A stretch of DNA of 7,115 nucleotides from Simkania sp. (GTDB lineage: Bacteria > Chlamydiota > Chlamydiia > Chlamydiales > Simkaniaceae). Below are positions 1-4,999 of the stretch, one piece after another; position 1 is the stretch's first letter, and each line of letters begins with the position of its first letter. The notes beneath the pieces are model-generated. The model was not told the DNA's origin. It was given only the letters and a program-made list of their open reading frames with translations, and searched no databases. The stretch covers positions 1 to 7,115 of the forward strand of contig JANQJX010000158.1 in assembly GCA_028281425.1 (NCBI GenBank). Direction: 5' to 3'. A program made the translations under genes and the position numbers.

Positions 1-114
1 GGGAACAACAAAATCACTGATTTTAAGATGAGTTTCTTCAATTAGGCCTCTAATAGAGCTCAATTGTCGATTGCGACGGGGTCTTTTAAGCAGTGTAAAA
101 GGAGTCTCTAACAT
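1..114 (-). CDS. hemB: Porphobilinogen synthase (delta-aminolevulinic acid dehydratase), N-terminal 38 codons, cut by window edge
   Basis: Reading the minus strand from the ATG at 114-112 gives 38 in-frame codons with no stop up to the left edge. The protein starts MLETPFTLLKRPRRN and continues with RQLSSIRGLIEETHLKISDF, ending VVP at the edge. This matches the start of HemB proteins, where an R-P-R-R-x-R segment is followed by a helix (x-x-R-x-L-x-x-E-T) and a D-hydrophobic-hydrophobic-x-P strand; the E. coli protein has RPRRLRKSPALR and EETTLSLNDLVLP at the same places. HemB condenses two 5-aminolevulinate molecules into porphobilinogen in cytoplasmic haem synthesis. The catalytic lysines and metal site lie beyond the window. 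The start is supported by the AGGAGA box six bases upstream. The gene is divergent from thyX, an arrangement I recall from Chlamydia. The fragment is short, but its family pattern is distinctive. Confidence 0.87.
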   Translation of the reverse strand, partial: MLETPFTLLKRPRRNRQLSSIRGLIEETHLKISDFVVP

Positions 115-120
115 CAAATT

Positions 121-126
121 TCTCCT
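121..126 (-). promoter_or_regulatory. Ribosome binding site of hemB
   Basis: The minus strand reads AGGAGA here, six bases before the hemB ATG. It is the strongest Shine-Dalgarno match in the window; the plus-strand genes have weaker ones. It fixes the hemB start at 114. Confidence 0.8.
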
Positions 127-172
127 AACTTAAATTCATGAATAAAAAAATCTTAAAGGAATATTTCTAGAA

Positions 173-190
173 TTTAAATAGTTATTTAAA
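173..190. repeat. AT-rich palindrome preceding repeat module A, copy 1
   Basis: TTTAAAT and ATTTAAA (7-bp perfect arms) flank the four bases AGTT. It ends seven bases before module A. An equivalent AT palindrome at 3404-3420 ends six bases before the second module A, so it looks like part of the composite repeat. It has no GC-rich stem and is not a normal terminator. Confidence 0.5.
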
Positions 191-197
191 CTCCTTT

Positions 198-238
198 AAC
201 CCCTATTTCGCATGCCACCTCTTTCGAAAAGAGATAGA
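198..238. repeat. Intergenic repeat module A, copy 1 (hairpin-forming)
   Basis: This stretch matches 3427-3467 almost base for base: AACCCC, then TATTTCGCAT, a short variable part, then CGAAAAGAGATAGA. It can fold in two ways: a compact hairpin CTCTTT-CGA-AAAGAG (219-233), or a longer stem in which CTATTTCG (203-210) pairs with CGAA and ATAG of 225-237 around a bulge. It lies in the hemB/thyX divergent spacer. Its function is unknown. Confidence 0.75.
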
Positions 239-324
239 CGATGATCTTCGGAAAACACCAAGAAATTCCCGAAAAGATCAGTTTGTAACATCCCCTTTAT
301 CTATTGAGGCTTAACAATTAGAGT

Positions 325-340
325 ACAATCTAAGGATTGT
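325..340. repeat. Small hairpin just before module B, copy 1
   Basis: ACAATC and GATTGT pair perfectly around a TAAG tetraloop. It ends eight bases before module B. In the second copy a longer hairpin (3546-3638) occupies the corresponding place, so a helix here seems to be kept although the sequence is not. The remaining bases between modules A and B (239-324) show no recognisable feature. Confidence 0.45.
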
Positions 341-348
341 AGGATAAC

Positions 349-413
349 TATGGAAATGCCTTAAACTGAAATTTTTCAGATCCATTGAGATTTCAGTCTA
401 AGGGACTCCCATA
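349..413. repeat. Intergenic repeat module B, copy 1 (23-base-arm hairpin with conserved loop)
   Basis: The arms 349-371 and 391-413 are complementary at 19 of 23 positions (core CCTTAAACTGAAA against TTTCAGTCTAAGG). The 19-base loop runs into the conserved block GATCCATTGAGATTT (379-393), identical to 3674-3688 in copy 2. Three of the four mismatches are A opposite C, which would become U-G wobbles in a transcript of the minus strand. That transcript would lie in the hemB leader. There is no T tract directly after the stem, so it is not an obvious intrinsic terminator. Confidence 0.72.
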
Positions 414-482
414 AGGAAAAATATTTAGAAACAATTTAAAAATCCAAAGGCTTAAAAAAGCTAAAACACTTATCAAAAAAAG

Positions 483-512
483 TTGAAAGGACTAGAATGA
501 AGAGCCTATCTT
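483..512 (+). promoter_or_regulatory. Possible sigma-70-type promoter of thyX
   Basis: TTGAAA at 483-488 could be a -35 box and TATCTT at 507-512 a -10 box, 18 bases apart. The start site would fall near 519-522, about 20 bases before the thyX start. The run CCTATCTTTA (505-514) recurs upstream of the second permease. In such AT-rich DNA, chance matches are common. Confidence 0.35.
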
Positions 513-530
513 TATATAGAGCTCACTTTA

Positions 531-536
531 AAGAGG
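531..536 (+). promoter_or_regulatory. Ribosome binding site of thyX
   Basis: AAGAGG lies six bases before the ATG at 543. It is an adequate Shine-Dalgarno match and supports that start. Confidence 0.55.
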
Positions 537-542
537 TTTTAA

Positions 543-2174
543 ATGCTACAAGATTATGAAGAATTCAACGAAAAGCAACGCAAAATTATTGAAAAATATG
601 TAACAAACACATCAAATAACATCTTTGCTTTACGTAATCTACCCGAAGTGATCAAAGGAGCCCTTTTTTCTCGCTACTCTCGTTCTAGTTTGGGATTGCG
701 TTCTCTTCTTTTAAAAGAATTCATCTTAAATGAAGAAACAGCTTTTGCCTCTATTTCTGGATCAGAAAATCAAAGCAGTGACACTCTTACCGAAGATCAA
801 AGTATTGCCATTAAAAAAGCTCAAAATTTTTATGATCGAATTTTAGATGGATATGGAGATGACTCAATTGGAGAACTCGGAGGCGCCCATTTAGCGATTG
901 AGAATATTTCGATGATTGCTGCTAAAAAGATTGAAGATTGTCGGATTGGGGGCTCTCCTTTAGAAAAATCAACTCGTTACATCTATTTTGATCAGAAATA
1001 TGAAGGAAAATACCTTTTTTATCGAGAACCCATTCTTATGACATCGGCTTTTCGCAATCTTTATATTGAAACGTGCAATCATCTATTTGAAACTTATGGA
1101 AAACTCATTCCTCCTCTCACAGAACTGATGGAAAAATCGTTTCCCAAAGAGCCTGATATCTCAAAAGTTGCCTATACTGCTGCTTTAAGAGCAAAAGTTC
1201 TTGATTGTTTACGAGGTCTGCTCCCTTCGAGTACTCTTACAAATATGGGAGTTTATGGTAACGGACGTTTTTTTGAAAATATGATCCAAAAGCTCAGCTG
1301 TCATAATCTCTCAGAATTGCAAGAAATCGCAAGATCTAGTCAACAAGAACTCTCAAAAGTCATTCCTTCCTTTGTACGTCGCTCTGATTTAAATCACAAA
1401 TATCAAAAAACATTTTCTCAATTTTATGAAAAAACAAATGAAGAACTCAACATGCTTGCAAGCCAATACGCAGCAAATCTCAAGCCGACCTCTGGTCCTA
1501 TTGTAAAACTTATCGATTATGATAAAGAAGCCTCCATAAAAGTTGCAGCAGCTCTTTTGTTTAACCACTCAGAAGCAGGGCTTATAGAGCTTCAAAAAAT
1601 GTGCCGCACGCTTTCAAAAGAGGACCTTACACGTCTTTTTGAAGCCGCATCAGCCTTTAGGCAAAATAGACGTCACAAATCACCTAGAGCTTTAGAAAAT
1701 ACATTTTTTACCTTTGAAATTGTTGCTGATTTTGGCATTTATCGTGATCTGCAAAGACATCGCATTTTAACTCAGGAGCGGAAACTTCTTTCTTGTCATT
1801 CAGGCTATTATATTCCCAAAGAACTCCTAGATACTGATATGGAAAAAGATTACAGACAAGCTATGGAGCAAGCTGCATCGATTTACAATGAAATCGCAAA
1901 AGAGCTTCCAGAAGAAGCTCAATATGTCGTCCCCATGGCTTATCATATCCATTGGTATTTTCATGTTAACCTGCGCTCTTTGCAATGGCTAACTGAACTG
2001 CGTTCTTCTGCAGCAGGCCATCCTTCCTACCGTTATGTCGCCCAAGAAATGGCCAAGCAAATTTCTCATGTTTTTCCCGAATTTGAATGTTTTTTCAAAT
2101 TTGTTGATTTTGAAGGGTATGAACTCGGTCGTTTAGGTCAAGAAATACGTATTACAGAAAAATTAAATCAATGA
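543..2174 (+). CDS. thyX: Flavin-dependent thymidylate synthase, two-domain (duplicated) chlamydial type
   Basis: The 543-residue protein should convert dUMP to dTMP using methylene-tetrahydrofolate, NADPH and FAD in the cytoplasm. It contains two ThyX-like halves. In the first (about 30-280), SPLEKSTRY (138-146) corresponds to the second part of the ThyX motif RHRxxSxNExSxRY, but CRI (133-135) stands where RHR should be; LRGLLPSSTLTN (223-234) matches the later R-x-x-L-P-x-x-x-x-T segment. In the second half (about 318-543), FTFEI and RDLQRHR (RHR at 405-407) match the first part of the motif, but the usual serine and arginine are Leu415 and Ser417. The halves therefore carry complementary parts of one active site. 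Single-domain ThyX is about 220-250 residues, so this looks like duplication and fusion; from memory, chlamydial ThyX proteins are about this long and active. No thyA is visible. A permease gene follows after 9 bases, suggesting cotranscription. Confidence 0.9.
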   Translation: MLQDYEEFNEKQRKIIEKYVTNTSNNIFALRNLPEVIKGALFSRYSRSSLGLRSLLLKEFILNEETAFASISGSENQSSDTLTEDQSIAIKKAQNFYDRILDGYGDDSIGELGGAHLAIENISMIAAKKIEDCRIGGSPLEKSTRYIYFDQKYEGKYLFYREPILMTSAFRNLYIETCNHLFETYGKLIPPLTELMEKSFPKEPDISKVAYTAALRAKVLDCLRGLLPSSTLTNMGVYGNGRFFENMIQKLSCHNLSELQEIARSSQQELSKVIPSFVRRSDLNHKYQKTFSQFYEKTNEELNMLASQYAANLKPTSGPIVKLIDYDKEASIKVAAALLFNHSEAGLIELQKMCRTLSKEDLTRLFEAASAFRQNRRHKSPRALENTFFTFEIVADFGIYRDLQRHRILTQERKLLSCHSGYYIPKELLDTDMEKDYRQAMEQAASIYNEIAKELPEEAQYVVPMAYHIHWYFHVNLRSLQWLTELRSSAAGHPSYRYVAQEMAKQISHVFPEFECFFKFVDFEGYELGRLGQEIRITEKLNQ

Positions 2175-2183
2175 GAATATAGC

Positions 2184-3395
2184 ATGCCCAAACAAGGGAG
2201 TATTTTAGGCGGCGCCTTATTGATTACAGGGAGTTGTGTAGGAGCTGGAATGCTTGGATTGCCAATCATTACCGGTATTTCCGGATTCTTCCCTACCCTA
2301 GTCATGTTCACCATTGCTTGGCTTTTCATGACAACAACAGCTCTTTTAATTGTAGAGATCACAAGCTGGTTTGAAAAACCTGTGAATCTCATTTCAATGG
2401 TCTCTTATACACTTGGCCCTATTTGGAGAATTTTATGTTGGCTTCTCTATCTCTTTTTGTTTTATTCTCTGCTTATTGCTTACATGTCCTTAAGTGGAAA
2501 TCATGTTTCTTCTTTTTCAGAAACCATGATCCACATCCCTTTTCCTGATTGGGGTGGCACTCTCTTTTTTGTCTGCCTTTTTGGAGGGCTTGTCTACATT
2601 GGGACTTACTCCGTTGATCATCTCAATCGGATGCTTATGGTGGGGAAAATTGGTTTTTTTTCAATCGTCATTGGACTTGGAATACGTTTTATTTCCCCCC
2701 ATTTTTTATTCTATTTTAAACCCAAATATGTCTTTGTTTCTTTTCCTATCCTAATTACCTCTTTTGGATTTCAAAATATGATTCCAAGCATTTTTCATTA
2801 TATGGGAAGAGATCGTATTCGAGTACGTCAAGCTATTTGGTGGGGTTCGATTTTTACTGCTTTTATCTATTTGATCTGGGAAATCATCGTCCTTGGGATT
2901 TTGCCTCCTGATGTTATCTCAAAGAGCCTTAAAGCAGATATTGATGGAGCACAAAGCTTAAAAAACTACCTTGAGTCGAGCACTATTGGTTACACTGCTC
3001 AAATTTTAGCTTTTTTTGCTATCTTAACCTCTTTTTTAGCTCAATCCTTAAGCTTAGTCCATTTTTTAAGAGATGGATTTAAAATTGCAAAAAAGAAAAG
3101 AGAACATCTAGGGATCTGTTTTCTAGCCCTTTTGCCCCCTCTATTTTTTTCCATCTTTTATCCAAAAATTTTTTTTCAAGCTTTGAGTTTTGCCGGAGGC
3201 ATTTGTGCAACTCTTCTTTTTGGCATCTTCCCTGCAATGATGGTATGGATCGGACGTTATCAAAAAAACCATTTATTAGAAGATCGCGTGAAAGGAGGCA
3301 AAGGGCTTTTAATTCTTATCTTATTTATCTCTTGTTTTACCTTTTTTTACCAACTCACTCAAATGCTTTCTATCCCTCTTTTTCCCAAACCTTGA
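2184..3395 (+). CDS. tyrP: Aromatic amino acid permease, TyrP/Mtr (HAAAP) family, first copy
   Basis: The 403-residue protein is very hydrophobic, with about 11 membrane segments (near residues 5-30, 35-58, 80-102, 124-142, 148-170, 183-203, 217-239, 268-296, 307-325, 332-357 and 374-395). It should import tyrosine or tryptophan by proton symport through the inner membrane. Family landmarks are GAGMLGLP (20-27) in the first helix, VDHLNR (144-149), TSFGFQNMIPS (192-202) and RVKGG (368-372); E. coli TyrP has the same length. The helix-8 motif is altered: this copy has TSFLAQSLSLVHFLRDG (282-298), whereas the second copy and E. coli keep TSFLGV and a following D-x-L-x-D. Substrate preference may therefore differ. 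The start is close behind thyX, with no strong ribosome binding site, so translation may depend on readthrough from thyX. Substrate assignment is by family only; the symbol is tentative. Confidence 0.85.
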   Translation: MPKQGSILGGALLITGSCVGAGMLGLPIITGISGFFPTLVMFTIAWLFMTTTALLIVEITSWFEKPVNLISMVSYTLGPIWRILCWLLYLFLFYSLLIAYMSLSGNHVSSFSETMIHIPFPDWGGTLFFVCLFGGLVYIGTYSVDHLNRMLMVGKIGFFSIVIGLGIRFISPHFLFYFKPKYVFVSFPILITSFGFQNMIPSIFHYMGRDRIRVRQAIWWGSIFTAFIYLIWEIIVLGILPPDVISKSLKADIDGAQSLKNYLESSTIGYTAQILAFFAILTSFLAQSLSLVHFLRDGFKIAKKKREHLGICFLALLPPLFFSIFYPKIFFQALSFAGGICATLLFGIFPAMMVWIGRYQKNHLLEDRVKGGKGLLILILFISCFTFFYQLTQMLSIPLFPKP

Positions 3396-3403
3396 TTTTA
3401 TCC

Positions 3404-3420
3404 ATTTTAAGATTTAAAAT
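3404..3420. repeat. AT-rich palindrome preceding repeat module A, copy 2
   Basis: ATTTTAA and TTAAAAT are perfect 7-base arms around GAT, eight bases after the stop of the first permease and six bases before module A. Its placement matches 173-190. With no GC pairs it is unlikely to terminate transcription by itself. Confidence 0.5.
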
Positions 3421-3426
3421 GCGTGT

Positions 3427-3467
3427 AACCCCCTATTTCGCATACCTACTCTGCGAAAAGAGATAGA
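3427..3467. repeat. Intergenic repeat module A, copy 2 (hairpin-forming)
   Basis: This is the counterpart of 198-238, sharing AACCCC, TATTTCGCAT and CGAAAAGAGATAGA. Here CTAT and TTCGCA (3433-3442) can pair with TGCGAA and ATAG (3452-3466) around a five-base bulge; the alternative is a short CTCT-GCGAAA-AGAG hairpin (3449-3462). The added C-G and A-T pairs compared with copy 1 suggest that the longer stem may be the relevant fold. Confidence 0.75.
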
Positions 3468-3545
3468 GGCTGTTTTTTATTGGATGTATCAGCGAAACAG
3501 AACATGCAGATTTTTTTAGAGGTCGCATAAAAATGGGGGTGAATG

Positions 3546-3638
3546 CCAATTTCAATTATGAATTCACAAATTAGGATTTATATTTTTGCATCAAATTGGA
3601 AATCAACAAGAATTTGTAAATCCAATGATCGAAATTGG
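3546..3638. repeat. Imperfect inverted repeat between modules A and B, copy 2
   Basis: The arm 3546-3572 begins CCAATTTC and ends ACAAATT; the arm 3611-3638 begins AATTTGT and ends GAAATTGG. The ends pair perfectly and the middle imperfectly, around a 38-base AT-rich loop. It stands where the small hairpin 325-340 stands in copy 1. No coding signal is seen in 3468-3545 or in the loop. Confidence 0.6.
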
Positions 3639-3643
3639 GATCA

Positions 3644-3749
3644 TGGAACAGCCTTGAACTGAAAAATTTTTTGGATCCATTGAGATTTTTTTCGAAAATT
3701 GTGAAAAATGCAAATTCTTAGACGATGGTTTTCCAGTTCAAGGCATTCC
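3644..3749. repeat. Intergenic repeat module B, copy 2 (hairpin with conserved loop block)
   Basis: GCCTTGAACTG (3651-3661) pairs perfectly with CAGTTCAAGGC (3734-3744), extended on both sides by GGAA/TTCC and A/T pairs. The loop is 62 bases, longer than in copy 1, and again holds GATCCATTGAGATTT (3674-3688). Relative to copy 1 the stem changed from CCTTAAAC to CCTTGAAC and the opposite arm from CTAAGG to CAAGG-type pairing, so the helix is preserved. It ends 32 bases before the second permease gene and could affect its expression. Confidence 0.72.
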
Positions 3750-3754
3750 GATAA

Positions 3755-3764
3755 CCTATCTTTA
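3755..3764 (+). promoter_or_regulatory. Possible -10 region of the second permease gene
   Basis: CCTATCTTTA is identical to 505-514 upstream of thyX and lies 17 bases before the ATG at 3782. No convincing -35 box is found at 16-18 bases; the nearest option, CAGTTC at 3734-3739, lies inside the module B stem. Tentative. Confidence 0.25.
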
Positions 3765-3781
3765 AAAAAGCAACAGAAGCT

Positions 3782-4999
3782 ATGAAAATCAATCACTTTG
3801 TTGGAGGAATCTTCCTCGTCTCAGGAACAACAATTGGAGCCGGAATGTTAGCTCTACCTGTCATGGGCTCCTTTGCAGGTTTCATTCCTTCCCTTTTTAT
3901 TTTTGCAATTTGCTGGCTTGTGATGCTGACAACTGCCTATTTCTTTCTCGATGTGAATCTCTCTTTAGAAGGAGAAGTCAATCTTATTTCAATGGCAAAA
4001 AATTTTTTAGGTCCATGGGGGAAAATGATAAGTTGGATCTTTTACTTGCTTTTACTCTACTCTCTTGTTGCCGCTTATATCTCCGGAAGTGCTTCTCTTT
4101 TTCAAACTGCAATTTCTCATCTAACAGGCTATCAAATCTCTCTTTCTTTAGCTCGATTTATTTTGCCTATTTTATTTGGAATTTTCGTCTATTTTGGAAC
4201 CTTAGGAGTTGACTTGATGAATCGTTTCATGATGTTTGGTCTTATTCTTTCTTACCTCCTACTCATTGGTTTTTTACCTCCACACATTCAAAGTTCCCTC
4301 CTTTTGCATATCGATTGGAAACCCACTTTGATTGCTCTTCCCGTAGTGATCACCTCATTTGGCTATCACATCATTATTCCTAGTTTAACGACTTATATGA
4401 ATCATGATAAAAAACACTTAAGACTCACCCTTCTTTTCGGAAGTATTTTTGCACTGGTTTTCTTTATCATCTGGCAAGCCCTCACTTTAGGCACACTTCC
4501 TATTGAAGGCAAAAATGGAATTATATCCGCTTGGGACCAGGGAATCAGTGTGACTGTTCCTTTAACAAAAATGATCAAAAGTCGATGGATTCAAATCAGT
4601 GCCCAATATTTTTCCTTCTTTGCTATTGTCACCTCTTTCTTGGGGGTTTCCTTAAGTCTTTCTGATTTTTTGACCGATGGTCTTAAAATCAAAAAAAGCT
4701 GGGAAGGACGACTGATTGCCATTGGACTCACCTTTATTCCTCCTCTTATATTCCTATTTACTTTCAAACGCGGTTTTATTGTTGCTCTTGAATATGCAGC
4801 TGTTTTTATTGCTGTCTTACTGATTCTTCTGCCTGCACTCATGGCATGGCATCTTAAAAAGCCAAAATTTTACCAAACAGCGCTTGGGCGCTTTCTACTC
4901 TCTTTCACGATACTCTTTGCCCTTTTTGTCATCCTATTTTCTCTCTTAAATGAATGGGGTTACTTCAAATCTTTCATTTCTGCTTATGAAACAATTTAA
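3782..4999 (+). CDS. tyrP: Aromatic amino acid permease, TyrP/Mtr (HAAAP) family, second copy
   Basis: This 405-residue protein has about 11 membrane segments (near 5-30, 34-57, 80-102, 122-143, 148-165, 182-203, 216-237, 269-297, 308-327, 332-356 and 370-390) and is a probable proton-coupled importer of tyrosine or another aromatic amino acid. It matches E. coli TyrP more closely than the first copy does: SGTTIGAGMLALP (14-26), AAYISG (97-102), VDLMNRF (143-149), TSFGYH (191-196) and TSFLGVSLSLSDFLTDG (284-300). The lengths and shared layout of the two copies point to an old duplication, since they differ at many positions, including helix 8. It has its own 386-base upstream spacer, so it may be transcribed separately from the first copy. 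Only a weak AGAAG (3775-3779) precedes the ATG. Its last 14 bases overlap the start of uvrB. The exact substrate cannot be read from the sequence. Confidence 0.87.
   Translation: MKINHFVGGIFLVSGTTIGAGMLALPVMGSFAGFIPSLFIFAICWLVMLTTAYFFLDVNLSLEGEVNLISMAKNFLGPWGKMISWIFYLLLLYSLVAAYISGSASLFQTAISHLTGYQISLSLARFILPILFGIFVYFGTLGVDLMNRFMMFGLILSYLLLIGFLPPHIQSSLLLHIDWKPTLIALPVVITSFGYHIIIPSLTTYMNHDKKHLRLTLLFGSIFALVFFIIWQALTLGTLPIEGKNGIISAWDQGISVTVPLTKMIKSRWIQISAQYFSFFAIVTSFLGVSLSLSDFLTDGLKIKKSWEGRLIAIGLTFIPPLIFLFTFKRGFIVALEYAAVFIAVLLILLPALMAWHLKKPKFYQTALGRFLLSFTILFALFVILFSLLNEWGYFKSFISAYETI

Noticed and set aside
173..190. AT palindromes as rho-independent terminators
   Set aside because: The stems contain no GC pairs and lack a following T run; at copy 1 no gene ends nearby.
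198..413. CRISPR array or tRNA/riboswitch in the hemB/thyX spacer
   Set aside because: There is no regularly spaced direct repeat, no cloverleaf or CCA end, and the modules match no riboswitch core I know; one copy per spacer fits an interspersed repeat better.
2168..2392. Minus-strand reading frame opposite the start of the first permease
   Set aside because: It is an antisense shadow of a clear membrane protein gene, with no ribosome binding site or recognisable product.
3203..3466. 87-codon reading frame over the end of the first permease
   Set aside because: It mostly overlaps the permease in another frame, has no family resemblance, and its tail runs into the repeat module.
4950..4985. 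Upstream in-frame ATG for uvrB
   Set aside because: It would add MNGVTSNLSFLL, which is not part of UvrB proteins, and the motif numbering fits E. coli UvrB only from 4986.
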